The notes under the pieces were generated by a model. That model was not told where the DNA came from. It saw nothing but the letters and a program-made list of their open reading frames with translations, and ran no database searches. Positions 31,167 to 41,488 of a DNA stretch of 64,000 bases are shown here, piece by piece (within the stretch, counting starts at the first letter, position 1; each line of letters starts with the position of its first letter). Location of the stretch: positions 2,528,501 through 2,592,500 of the forward strand of contig JAYKKM010000471.1 of NCBI GenBank assembly GCA_035772405.1. Direction: 5' to 3'. The position numbers were made by a program, and so were the translations under genes. Source of the DNA: Chrysogorgia sp. JL179-B06. Taxonomy: Eukaryota > Cnidaria > Anthozoa > Scleralcyonacea > Chrysogorgiidae.

Positions 31167-31774
31167 ACTTATAGTACGTATTCCATATAAGGTCATAACG
31201 GACGGGACTGGGAAGAGCAAATACGTTGCCCTGACGAGCAAATACATTGCCCTCGTACCAGCCCACTGGATGCGGATAATTAACACGTTACGATATGTTC
31301 GATTATCCGCTCTTTTTAAGAAAACGTTCGCTAGCCGTATAAGCTGTACGCATATTGTAAACAGATAATTTACCTTTGTTTTAATATATATTGTAGCTTT
31401 GGGAGTTGATTATTTCTCAAGAAAACGTTCGTTGAAGACAGCCGAAAGTTCGTTTACGAGATATCCGTAATACGAAAATTATATTTTTGTGCATGTTCGA
31501 TTATCCGCTTTCAAAGAGAACTAAGTTAGCTACCAGGATAAGCTGTATGTATGTTGTAAATAGATAATTTAACTTTAAAAGAATATATTCTATAGCTTTG
31601 TGGGAGGGTTAGGACCTTTGTTGTTTTGGGGTCGGTTACAATCCAATTAACTTGGAGGCTGGTACGAGGGCAATGTATTTGCTCGTCAGGGCAACGTATA
31701 TGCTCGTTAGGGCAATGTATTTGCTCTTCCCAGTCCCGTCCGATATGACCTTATATGGAATACGTACTATAAGT
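31167..31774. mobile_element. 608-bp MITE with internal minisatellite
   Basis: Terminal inverted repeats of about 100 bp begin ACTTATAGTACGTATTCCAT. Inside each arm is a minisatellite of the type GCAAATACATTGCCCTGACGA, with two units in the left arm and three in the right. The interior is non-coding and contains two related copies of a GTTCGATTATCCGCT block. This is a non-autonomous DNA transposon of unknown superfamily. Confidence 0.8.
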
Positions 31775-32292
31775 ACCTATCAATTATTCCTACAAGCGAT
31801 CTGATTTTCTTTTGCCTCAATATACTATAGGGAAGAAAGGTTCTGAGGTGAGTGGATCGGGTGGATTTTTTTATCCACCGATGAGGTCACTATTTGTAAG
31901 ATGTATATGTTATGCATTACGGACAGAAGTGATAAGGAAGATCATAAGGAGTCTTCGAGTCCTACTGAACCCTCTATATCCTGTTTTCTGCCAGCCATCC
32001 GATCTTAGTATAACTTAATATTCATACAAAGCAAATAATTTCCATCGAGCATTATATACGACTATCATCAAGGAACACGTCATCCGTTTAGACATTATTA
32101 CAAAGATATGGCGCCGAGTAACATTAGCCGAATCGTCGTTTATCTCACTTTCGTTTACAGAGTAATTAAGGAATCCTGGGTATTAGGAAGAAATAGTTCG
32201 GGAATCAGTACGAAGAACAATCGAACAGTTTAAACGCATCGATATATGAAAATATAAGCCGAAACCGTCGGTGCATTATTAAATCGTATCTA

Positions 32293-33926
32293 TTAAGGGG
32301 AGGGTTAACCTGAAATTGGCATAAATCACTGTTATGTTTTCATTAGCCCATAAAAGCTGTTCTTTACTTCAAAACTATGGCAAACTATACATCACCAGAT
32401 AGCTTATGAACCAGAGATTCATATTAGATCGATTTTGAGTTTGCACACAGCGTTGCTATTGGTAACCTGGCTATCAAAAAGACCGCATGCTGTGAATTAC
32501 CTACATGGAGTTGAGAAAAGATATCTTGTTATAGGATACAGAGTCTTATGTTATATATTGAAATTCATTGGTATATACAATAATGGTGGGGATGAGTTGG
32601 GGGTTTTGCAATATTTCAAAAACTGTAGTGTCTAGACCGATCTAAAAATCATAACATCAATCATTGTTCAATATTTTTAATATCTTTTAACCGAAACAAA
32701 ATATGACAAAATCCTCAGCTCATCCCCAATAACTCATTTATTTCTACAACTCCTGAAAATTTCAAATTAATTGATCAAATGGTTCTTGAGATATCTTTTC
32801 TCAAAGTATAAAAAGTGCAATCAGAACTTTAAAGTTCATAGTGATTAAACGAAGCTGAAATTATGGTAGAAATTTGTTTTCATGTGATCATTTGTTTTCA
32901 TTTCACAGTCAGTTATTCGTTGAAACCTCCAGCTTCATAAGTGATCCCACTGCTTCTCTGAGGTCTTCCTCTCTTTGAACACGAAGAAGCTGAGCAGTCC
33001 TTGGGCGTCTCTTTTAATTTCCTTCTCGGTGGTCCTTAAATCGGCTTTATGACTCGAGTTTGAAACCAACGTCGCACTGTTGGCAATATAGCGATAATGA
33101 TCAAAAGCATCGCATTTAATCATGCACTCACTACTGATTTACCATTCCACGAGATTTCTGAAAGCCCTGTTCGTCTCTTGTATATTGACAAAATTAAAAC
33201 AACTTTGTAGACTTCGTGTTATGCGTTGGAAAATGAGCCTTTTCCATCTACCAATTATGTAAGCGGAACAATTGACCATGCTCATAATCAGAGAATGAGA
33301 TTGCCAGGAGGGGCACGACCTGCTTTTCAATTGCCATTACGACCCTAGTCCAACCCTCCAAAAAACAGTAAAATTATATCACGTCTCGGGGCAAGTCACC
33401 ATTCAAACATTTCGAAATACTAGAGCCATACTTCAATACATCTATTTCACATATATGAAGTCAAATTTACACATTTTTACTTGCCCCGAGACGGACTTAA
33501 AACCAGCCTCCCAATATTGCCACGACAGTGTCTCCAACGAACAGGAAAAGACGACACGAATCGCGCAGTACTTATATCACACAGTTCTTCGTGTGAAAAG
33601 GATCGGGATCACGAGACCTTATGATGTCTTTACCCAGCTGGTTACCGATAGTTAAGTCCTCTCAGGCTATCACACAACAGAAACGTACAAAATACGTCCT
33701 GCCACGAGAAGCCATTACGCTCTAGTGACCAAACAACAACTTCGTTCCCAGTACTTTTCCCACGCGGTTTATCTAAACATTGAGGAAATCAAGGGGAACT
33801 GGGTTTTTTCGAACGTTTGACAAATAAATTGCAATAGAGATAATTAAGTAGGCTTCAAAGATTCTAATTCTTCAAAAAAAAGAAAATTACCATCTGAGTC
33901 AAAGTTTGGGTTAACCCTCCCCTTAA
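32293..33926. mobile_element. Candidate TTAA-flanked non-autonomous transposon
   Basis: An 18-bp inverted pair (TTAAGGGGAGGGTTAACC at 32293 and its reverse complement ending at 33926) bounds 1.6 kb without coding capacity. If the outer TTAA is a target duplication, this would be piggyBac-like, although the internal GGGG start is unusual for that family. A second inverted pair (CGTCTCGGGGCAAGT, 33381 to 33494) is nested inside. Confidence 0.5.
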
Positions 33927-34329
33927 CAATCAAGTGTTGTTAGGTTGCCTATATCTAAGGCTGATATTTTCATATTTCTGTGTGGGAGGGTCATTAAAAG
34001 GACATTAAAAACTCATTGACGGATAAAACAAAGGGGCGCGCATAGCGAGACATAGAAGACACAGAGATCGATTTTAAAATATATTTATTTCACTATTACG
34101 GTTTAAACGTTACACACTTACTCCATTGTTTACCAATGCCTCACAGAAAGCAATTGCATGTACGAGAAATAGCTAATGGAAGTACCAAGCCACATAGTTT
34201 ACACTGATGAATATCCTCGTAATAGTTTCTCGACAAACATTTAGTGACACCGAGGGAAGTAAGTAATTTACATTGGGTATAGGGCTCATGAAAGGTACGG
34301 GCCTATGTCTTTTAGCGAGCACATTTTAA
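33927..34329. other. Intron sequence, no gene seen
   Basis: No coding or repeat feature was recognised in this stretch of the large intron. Confidence 0.45.
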
Positions 34330-34690
34330 CATCATGTAAAAAAAGCCAGTATGCGTGTGGATATTTTGATGAAGCTACGGAAACACATCCCAGTCAACGC
34401 AAAACAGAAAATATACAAGGCGGCCATGTTACCATATTTGACATATTGCGCACTTGTATGGCACTTCTGCAAGAGTTCGGACTGTAGGAAACTCGTGAAC
34501 GAGCGAGGATTGCGAGCGATATTTTGTGACTGCATGAAACTCTACATGACGACCTCCTTTCTCGTGCAAATTTAAAAAGTCTGCAGAACAGGAAACTATA
34601 CAGGATGTTACAATATTTTTGTTCAAAGTTAAGAATAGATTACTTCCGGCAAGTATCTTTCACCAGATAATTGTCAGACTTCTTTATACC
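34330..34690 (+). pseudogene. C-terminal remnant of a non-LTR reverse transcriptase
   Basis: The frame encodes KLRKHIPVNAKQKIYKAAM, PYLTYCALVWHFCKSSDCRKL and, after a shift, LSRANLKSLQNRKL and FKVKNRLLP. This is the typical C-terminal thumb-and-tail region of a LINE family that I associate with anthozoan genomes. It is truncated on both sides and abuts the Penelope-like element. Confidence 0.7.
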
Positions 34691-34691
34691 A

Positions 34692-34725
<34 letters not shown>

Positions 34726-34757
34726 TGGTATTCCTTGGTATATATATATATATATAT
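34689..34757. repeat. TA microsatellite with flanking palindrome
   Basis: CCAAGA(TA)n TCTTGG at 34689-34729 is followed by a second TTCCTTGGTA(TA)n tract. It marks the 5' boundary of the Penelope-like element, which ends in another long TA tract. Confidence 0.85.
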
Positions 34758-34771
34758 CTTCGATTCCAGAT

Positions 34772-36742
34772 ATGAAACCTTTCGAAGACGAACTTATAAA
34801 ACTAATCGAGAATGTACAATTCCGGCCATATAGGAACCAATTTCAGAAATCTTTGGCTAACGATTTAAAGAAAATTAATACGTCTCCCAACATTTTCATT
34901 TTTGCAGACAAAACTCGGAATATTTATGAAACCCCGCCCGACATATACAACAACCTCTTACATGACAACATCACAAAAACATATAAGCATGGATCCGAGG
35001 ACTCTATAGATGAAATTGACTCAGAACTAAAAGACATTTCGAACAATTTAGGAATCGGCGACAGAATTGAAAAAATGAAAAAACGCGAAGCATTTATATC
35101 TTTAAAAGACCACAAAGAAAATTTCGAAAACAACCCAAAATGTCGATTAATTAACCCCGCCAAAAGCGAATCCGGAAAACTAAGCAAAGCTATTTTGGAC
35201 AAAATTAATTCTAATTTGAGACAAAAACTGAATTTAAATCAATGGAGAAATACAAAACAAGTTATTGAGTGGTTTGGCAATATAAAAGATAAGGACAGAC
35301 ACAGTTTCATTTCATTTGACATTGTCGATTTCTATCCATCTATTTCTGAAAAACTATTGGACCAAGCTCTGTCCTGGGCTTCAAATTTGGCTACTATACC
35401 TCAAAACAACATTTCAATAATAAAACACGCTAGAAAATCTCTCCTTTTCAATAGCGGAATTTCATGGATAAAAAAAGATAGCAAGAATTTGTTCGACGTT
35501 ACCATGGGCAGTTTCGACGGCGCGGAAATTTGTGAGCTCGTAGGCCTTTTCATTTTAAACCACCTAAGTAAGAAATTTGGCAAAGAAAGCATCGGCCTAT
35601 ATAGAGATGACGGTTTGGCTATCATAAAAAGTAAATCAGCACGTTTAGCAGACAAAACAAGAAAAGATCTCCACAAAATTTTCGAGCAATTTGACCTAAA
35701 AATCACCGCCGAATCAAATTTACGTATAGTAAACTTTTTAGATGTAACTTTCGACCTTAACAATGGAAACTATAGGCCCTATAGGAAGCCCAATGACGAT
35801 CCGCTATACATAAATATGCACTCTAACCACCCACCAAGCATAACAAGGCAACTACCTGCATCAATTAACAAACGCATTAAACTCCTTTCGTCAGATGAGC
35901 AAACTTTTCAGGAATCTGCACCCTTATATCAGAACGCGCTTAGGCACAGCAACTTTAATCATGAACTTAGCTACACTCATGATACACCGCAACGACCACG
36001 TAGGAATAGGCAACGCAATATCATTTGGTTCAACCCACCATTTAGCAAGAGTGTCAGCACTAACATAGGACGTAATTTCCTTAGCCTAATTGACAAACAT
36101 TTCCCTCCGCACCACAAGCTCCATAAGATTTTTAACAGAAATACAGTTAAAGTAAGTTACAGCTGCATGAACAATGTTAAGTCAATAATCACTAAGCACA
36201 ATGCACGCATAGCTAGGAACATCAAACCGCAGGATAGGGACGCTACTAATTGCAGTTGTAGAGAGAACACCATTTGCCCGCTTCAAGAACAATGCATGAC
36301 TAGAGACATAGTATACAAAGCAACAGTGACAGTAAACATCACAAACGAAATAAAACACTACATTGGTATGACTGCAACCACATTCAAAGAGCGATTGGCC
36401 AACCACACTAAATCTTTTCAACATAAAAAGCATGAAAATGACACCGAACTTTCGAAATATATTTGGACATTGAAAGAAAACAATAAAGATTTCAGTATTA
36501 ATTGGCAAATTCTAAAACATTCTATTTCGTACACAGGAGGATCAAAACGATGCAATTTATGTTTAGAAGAAAAATTTTGTATTTTAAAAGAAAAAAATAA
36601 GAATAGTTTACTCAACAAAAGAGCGGAAATAATTTCACAGTGTCGTCATCGTAATAAATTTCGCGTAATCAACGCAAACAAAGCCATGACCTCATGCTTT
36701 GTCCCCCACATACGCCCCCACTTTCCGGCAGAAAGCCTATAA
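34772..36742 (+). CDS. Penelope-like element: reverse transcriptase plus GIY-YIG endonuclease
   Basis: About 656 residues from the ATG at 34772. The order is: N-terminal IFIFADKTRNIYE, SLKDHKENF with CRLINPAKSESGKLSK, FDIVDFYPSIS (motif A), GSFDGAEICELVGL, catalytic YRDDGLA, FLDVTFDL, then a basic linker, a Cys cluster (CSCRENTICPLQEQC) and a GIY-YIG-type endonuclease (VYKATV, HYIGMTATTFKERLANH, then CNLCLEEK). This RT-to-GIY-YIG layout defines Penelope-like elements. The frame is intact; the true N-terminus may extend upstream through the TA tract. Confidence 0.85.
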   Translation: MKPFEDELIKLIENVQFRPYRNQFQKSLANDLKKINTSPNIFIFADKTRNIYETPPDIYNNLLHDNITKTYKHGSEDSIDEIDSELKDISNNLGIGDRIEKMKKREAFISLKDHKENFENNPKCRLINPAKSESGKLSKAILDKINSNLRQKLNLNQWRNTKQVIEWFGNIKDKDRHSFISFDIVDFYPSISEKLLDQALSWASNLATIPQNNISIIKHARKSLLFNSGISWIKKDSKNLFDVTMGSFDGAEICELVGLFILNHLSKKFGKESIGLYRDDGLAIIKSKSARLADKTRKDLHKIFEQFDLKITAESNLRIVNFLDVTFDLNNGNYRPYRKPNDDPLYINMHSNHPPSITRQLPASINKRIKLLSSDEQTFQESAPLYQNALRHSNFNHELSYTHDTPQRPRRNRQRNIIWFNPPFSKSVSTNIGRNFLSLIDKHFPPHHKLHKIFNRNTVKVSYSCMNNVKSIITKHNARIARNIKPQDRDATNCSCRENTICPLQEQCMTRDIVYKATVTVNITNEIKHYIGMTATTFKERLANHTKSFQHKKHENDTELSKYIWTLKENNKDFSINWQILKHSISYTGGSKRCNLCLEEKFCILKEKNKNSLLNKRAEIISQCRHRNKFRVINANKAMTSCFVPHIRPHFPAESL

Positions 36743-36771
36743 ATAAGCGGTCATCCCTTTCGATATTGTCA

Positions 36772-36812
36772 CTGCCTGAAGATTCTTTTACAGATGAAAC
36801 AAGTTGTAGCAG
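36772..36812 (+). ncRNA. Candidate hammerhead ribozyme motif in the Penelope-like element tail
   Basis: CTGC, then CTGAAGA (CUGANGA core), a weak stem II with 3 pairs (TCT/AGA) plus a terminal mismatch, GAAA, a 3-bp stem III (ACA/TGT) with a 3-nt loop, A at the cleavage position, and GCAG pairing with the first CTGC. Penelope-like elements are known to carry minimal hammerheads with a very short stem III. The weak stem II leaves activity uncertain. Confidence 0.4.
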
Positions 36813-36900
36813 ACCAGTTTTGAGGTAAGCGAAAATCTATTATTTGCTCTAACTATATGTTGTTGAGCACTCTTTGCATTTCGTAGACCAAAACCTACAC

Positions 36901-37087
<187 letters not shown>

Positions 37088-37439
37088 TCTGTTAGATTTC
37101 GAAAACATTCATTAAGATATTATGGACCCTAAATATATATATTTGGTCAAAGCTAAATAACGAGGATAGAAATTTATCTTCACTATCTGCAGTAAATATA
37201 CAGCATCAGAAAGAAATCTTGGGTGAAGTTTCATATTATAAATCCAGAAATGACGTCACATAGACTATCCGTAGTAAAATTCGAAATTAAAATCAGCTAT
37301 TATTTCTAAAAGAAATCATTATCGTAAGAGTTAAGGTCAGTATTAGGTTGAGGGTTATAGGATTAAGGTTAGGTTTGGGGTTAGGATTATGTTTTAAATT
37401 CGCGGATACTTATATGAAACGTCAGCCGAAATCTTACTA

Positions 37440-37670
37440 CTCTATATAGTTGATTAATTTGTACTATTGTAAAAATCGACATAATTATGTAAATAGATTG
37501 TAATTAGATGTAATCAGATTCAGATTGTACTTATTGGTAGATGTAAGTTGATTTTGTGACATTTAAATTCTGTAATTTAATTATATTCCCCAGTTAATAG
37601 GCCACTTGTGGCCAGCGCTAGAAGACATGACACATTAATAAAGTTGCTGACGAACTAACTAACTAATCTG
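37440..37670 (+). repeat. Probable LINE 3' tail
   Basis: The sequence ends GACACATTAATAAAGTTGCTGACGAACTAACTAACTAA: an AATAAA-type end and a short tandem tail, preceded by a GTGGCCAGCGCTAGAAGACATGAC block. This looks like the 3' UTR of a truncated non-LTR element. The upstream limit is uncertain. Confidence 0.5.
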
Positions 37671-38270
37671 CGGAGTTCAGTGTATATGAAACGCTAATTT
37701 ATGTTCTGTAGCTATAGTCAAATCTGTATTAAGCGACTACACTTGTGAATGGGTTAGTGGCCGCTGAATAATAGTGTTGTCAAACTCTCATTTCAGTGAA
37801 GTCAAATAATTACAATATGTGGATTTCTTATCAACTGATTAAGACAATTATGACCTGGGAATATTTCAATGATCAAGCGAATATTAATACGACACAAAAA
37901 TTAACATTTTTCACCTGAAAACTTTATCAGTATGATCGATAAACTACATAAGCTTTCAGATTTTTTATTTGCAGTATAGTTTCATATGATTCAGGTTGCA
38001 TTGGCCGCTCTAAAGTTAAGGTTAAACAATAAGAAATCGCTTGATTGGTCTCCATTATATGGTCGCGACAGCTTAATAGCTGAATGTAGCTAGTTGTTAC
38101 AATAGTTTACGGACTAAAATTCCGGGACATTGATAAATTGGTCGCTGTATGGTGGTCGGTTGATAAAGGTTTGACTGTTTTAAAGTGCCTTAATTACAAC
38201 CTCTCATGTGGGGATTTTATATATTTGTAATCTTTGAGTTCTCCTGAAAAAAAGTGTTTCAGTGTTAAGC

Positions 38271-38365
38271 TTGGTTTCCATGATATGATCGCTACGATCG
38301 CTACAATCGCTCAATTTTAAAACCGGCTATCGTAGCGATCGTATGGAAACGATCGCCGGTTTTAA
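38271..38365. repeat. GATCGC-rich palindromic repeat (left of Polinton copy 2)
   Basis: AAGCTTGGTTTCCATGATATGATCGCTACGATCGC, a CTCAATTTTAAAACCGGC centre and the inverted GATCGTAGCGATCGTATGGAAA form a hairpin of about 80 bp. The same unit recurs at 55131-55204 and 55879-56080. Confidence 0.75.
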
Positions 38366-38452
38366 AATACAGATTCCTTGTTTGACGTCACTTCCGTCAA
38401 ATTTAACAGCAAAAAGTGTAGGAAGATGAAATTTTCGGCCGACAAGATATAT

Positions 38453-38458
38453 TACATT
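38453..38458. repeat. Target site duplication TACATT, left
   Basis: TACATT immediately precedes the AGTAG terminus of Polinton copy 2, and the same six bases follow the other terminus at 55046-55051. A 6-bp duplication is the Polinton hallmark. Confidence 0.93.
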
Positions 38459-38559
38459 AGTAGTATAGAAAGTGGGGCTACCAGCGCATTTTTCCATTTT
38501 TTCATGCTTCGCAATCAAAATTGAAAAAGTTCGCTGTTAACCCCACTTTCGAGACTACT
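38459..38559. repeat. Left terminal hairpin of Polinton copy 2
   Basis: 101 bp: AGTAGTATAGAAAGTGGGG... folds back on ...CCCCACTTTCGAGACTACT. The loop contains TCATGCTTCGCAATCAAAATTG, the inverse of the copy 1 right-end loop. The outer arm matches the outer arm of the right terminus (55045 inward), so it also acts as the terminal inverted repeat. Confidence 0.9.
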
Positions 38560-38631
38560 AAAACGATACGAAATGAAATTCGTTAAGTAAATTAAACTCG
38601 GGAACCGTCACGCGTTTCCAGGAATAGTTTT

Positions 38632-38853
38632 TCAAGCACTAGCGCGTAGAAGCTGCAACTCTCTTTTACAACTGGCCATCCTTTTCCCAAGTACAGAATG
38701 TTTAAACTTCTCGTCTATTTCCTTACGTTCTAAGCGATTCTTAGCGAATAGTTGTCGTTTGAGCTTTCTAATCTGATAGGTGAATAACAAGTATTTGTCG
38801 TGTCTCGCTATCTTTTCTTCTACTGATTCCAAACGTTCTACACTACTCTCCAT
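38632..38853 (-). CDS. Small basic coiled-coil protein, 73 aa (copy 2)
   Basis: Homologue of 24291-24509. Basic helical region YQIRKLKRQLFAK and KFKHSVLGKRM. The ATG at 38853 aligns best with the copy 1 start, although the frame is open to an ATG at 38868. The start codon is embedded in a 76-bp inverted repeat (38835-38910) that is absent from copy 1, so its normal upstream region has been replaced. Confidence 0.62.
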   Translation of the reverse strand: MESSVERLESVEEKIARHDKYLLFTYQIRKLKRQLFAKNRLERKEIDEKFKHSVLGKRMASCKRELQLLRASA

Positions 38854-38910
38854 GGCTCCAGTGCTCATTACTGTGTATGAGCGCTGGAGCCCTGGAGAGT
38901 AGTGTAGAAC
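38835..38910. repeat. Inverted duplication spanning a start codon
   Basis: GTTCTACACTACTCTCCATGGCTCCAG... pairs with ...CTGGAGCCCTGGAGAGTAGTGTAGAAC. The first coding bases of the 73-aa gene have been copied in inverse orientation upstream, as expected of a template-switch event. Confidence 0.8.
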
Positions 38911-39043
38911 GCGGCTATATCAGGACGGTTTCCCAAAAGACAATGTATCCGGAAAAAGTGACACATCTGTGTCGTTTGTCACACATTCCGTCTTGAAGAA
39001 CATAGTAGTGTAATACATCGTCTTCGACTCGCTAACATTGTAA

Positions 39044-39592
39044 TTAGATAGCACTGTCTCCTTCATTCGGAGGTTCCCCCTCGGGGATTTCCCCTCTAGA
39101 CATATGGCTAAATACGTGTTTACTAGTTGTTAGTCCACCCGATAACAATCCTAAACAAGGGAGGTAGGGGGATACGTATGATATGAACTTCTCTACATCT
39201 CTTTTAAGTAGTTGATCAGTGATCAACTCTTTTTCTAGCTTTTCAGGTGATTCAATAGCGTTGAACCCTCCTAACGCGTGAGCGAACTTACTTATTAAAA
39301 GGTCACAGAGAAACACGTTCGCTTTCTCCATTCTTTTTACTTCCCATTCTTCGTAGATCTTGTTGATGACTTTATCTGAAGCCTTTTTGAGATAAGCGGT
39401 GGATTTGTCTATCTCACCGTCCTCTGAGAGTCTTCTTAGTTCGTCTCGTCTCTTGTCTACATCAGTTTGAGGAGTGTCGTCGGCTTGTGGTATGTCGATT
39501 TGTGGTTCATCAATCACTTCCTGTTCTGCTTCTTGTATGTCTTCGATGAGTTCGTCAATTGTCTCAGGATTTTTTGTCTTGCGTCTTGGCAT
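39044..39592 (-). CDS. Conserved Polinton protein, 182 aa (copy 2)
   Basis: Close homologue of 23696-24241: an acidic N-terminus, then a helical domain ending YVSPYLPCLGLLSGGLTTSKH. Its start overlaps the ATPase 3' end by about 29 bp. The upstream motif CGTATAGTATAGAAC directly precedes the ATG. The function is unknown to me. Confidence 0.75.
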   Translation of the reverse strand: MPRRKTKNPETIDELIEDIQEAEQEVIDEPQIDIPQADDTPQTDVDKRRDELRRLSEDGEIDKSTAYLKKASDKVINKIYEEWEVKRMEKANVFLCDLLISKFAHALGGFNAIESPEKLEKELITDQLLKRDVEKFISYVSPYLPCLGLLSGGLTTSKHVFSHMSRGEIPEGEPPNEGDSAI

Positions 39593-40217
39593 GTTCTATA
39601 CTATACGATGTGTTTTGTGGAATAACTATTTTGTACGAGTACGGATGTCTTAGAGATATCTCCAATCTTGCGTACTCGTTGTCTTTCAACTGTTTTATTA
39701 TTTTCTGAATCTCCGCTTTATCAACTCCGTTGAGATAATCGTCTACGATAATTTTCATATCGTTTCTGTTAGGGTTGTAGAATGTTACTAACTTCGAGAT
39801 GTTTTCGCGGTATGGTTTACTAATTGAGGTTAGTTGTTGTGTTATGACTATTGTGGATAGGTTGTAGTGTCTAGCGCTAAAGGCTAGTTTAACTAGTTCG
39901 CTTGTTCTGTTTTTAACATCCTGCCCACTAGCACAATCATCTAATATTATTAGTGAGTTGGTGCCTTTATAAATGTCAGTCACGTATTTGAGAATTACGT
40001 CGACCTTGTCCTGCTCACACTGTATAGCTATGAAGTCTGGGTCTCTTAAGTATTTCCACTCTGTGTACGTTTTGTTCCATTCAAATGTTGGACACATAAG
40101 AATGATGAAATCGAAGTGATTCATGTAGTCTTTCTCTATCATATCCAAGAGGTGGTACGTCTTACCACAGGCTGTCATTGTCATACCAACAATTAGCATG
40201 TTGAAAGGTGTTTTCAT
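39564..40217 (-). CDS. Packaging ATPase with altered P-loop (copy 2)
   Basis: Homologue of the copy 1 ATPase, starting at MKTPFNM (40217). A tandem 6-bp duplication (40173-40184) inserts Met-Thr into the P-loop, giving GMTMTACGKT in place of GMTACGKT. The first Walker A glycine is thereby moved out of register. Walker B (LIILDDC) is intact. The C-terminus is extended by a few codons compared with copy 1. Packaging activity is likely reduced or lost, although the frame is open. Confidence 0.9.
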   Translation of the reverse strand: MKTPFNMLIVGMTMTACGKTYHLLDMIEKDYMNHFDFIILMCPTFEWNKTYTEWKYLRDPDFIAIQCEQDKVDVILKYVTDIYKGTNSLIILDDCASGQDVKNRTSELVKLAFSARHYNLSTIVITQQLTSISKPYRENISKLVTFYNPNRNDMKIIVDDYLNGVDKAEIQKIIKQLKDNEYARLEISLRHPYSYKIVIPQNTSYSIEHAKTQDKKS

Positions 40218-40233
40218 ATAGAATACTATATGT

Positions 40234-41468
40234 TTAGTACTGTATTGATTGTAGATCATTGTTGATGAGGTTTACAAGACCGTCGGATAGCACGAATATT
40301 CTACACATGACGTTCGCTACTGTATAGCTTCTTTATTGATTTCCATCAGTATTCCTGACTGGGTGTTCACGATCTTCTTTCCAGTTGCAACCTTATCGTT
40401 GTCTTCGATAGACCTAAGGTCAATAACCAAAGCGAAACCGTCTTTGTAAAACTTTTGGACAGTCATATGATCGTAGTCTTGTTGTCCGAATAGTCTTTTC
40501 GCTTCTCCCCATAGTCTTGATTTTGGTATTCCTTGACTGTATACCATATTTGGCACGCCTTCTATGGTGAGTTTGACTGACTCTATGTTTGGGTAGACGA
40601 AGTCTTCACTATCAGTTCTTGTTTTATTTGTGAAGAGTAGAACGACAGCTTTCATAGATTTTCTCGGTAGGTTAATATTCTCATTCACGAGTGTGGTTCC
40701 TTTATCCCACTCCACAGTCTTCATTAGCGTGACGTGTTCGTATGATAGAGACCTACCGGATGCGTATAGAGATGACACTTCGTCAGCAATCTCTTGGCTC
40801 TCGATAGTTTCGTACTCTAATTCGAGGTTCTCTAACGTATAGCCAGCCACAGCTGATCCAGATTGAGCCACCATAATATCAGATGCTTTGGGGAGTGTGA
40901 TTATGTACCTGAAATTGTTGTTCATGTTGTATGGTGCATATAGACCATGATCTTCTAGAATCTTGTCGATTTGAATCTTTTGTTTAGTGTCATGGACGGA
41001 GAACATCAGACCATCACTAACTTTTTGTGTGTCTCCACTGGCTGCACCACTGTCGTCCTTCGAGATTAACTTTCGAAGGTTCTCGTTTGCTATACCGTAT
41101 TCAACCATCTGGTCTCGCTCACTGCTAGATTTCCAGAGGTCTTTATACGTACCGATTACGCTCTCGCCACTGTTGTCGTACACAGTCTCACCTGCTAGTT
41201 TTACCACCAGTCTCTCGAGTAGTAGTCTCGAAAGGTTGTTAAGAAACCATGATTTCACGTTCGAACTCTTAAAGTCGAATAGAAGATGGAGACTAGAGGG
41301 TACCAAACAAGTGTTACCCTTTGTTTTGGGGATGTCGATGTACAACTCTTCCCCTGGATTGGCTTTGTTGGGGTTTAGTGTTACAACGTGACGGGTTCTT
41401 GTGCCTTTAATAGAAGATATTCCGCGACGTCTATATCCAGGAAGCAACTCTCTCTCATTAGTGTTCAT
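40234..41468 (-). pseudogene. Major capsid protein with C-terminal frameshift (copy 2)
   Basis: The open frame gives 383 residues (41468 to 40317) and is colinear with copy 1 up to SGILMEI. A net two-base change near 40317-40345 then shifts the frame to an early stop. The last 27 or so codons (MCRIFVLSDGLVNLINND...) remain recognisable in another frame down to 40234. The start and the double jelly-roll motifs (LVVKLAGE, SVKLTIEGVPNMV) match copy 1. Loss of the C-terminal strand region probably affects capsid assembly. Confidence 0.85.
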
Positions 41469-41488
41469 ACTATACTATAACACATGTT

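Noticed and set aside
37325..37400. Telomere-like GGTTAGG-type repeats
   Set aside because: The repeats are irregular and few, embedded in intron DNA; more likely a decayed simple repeat.
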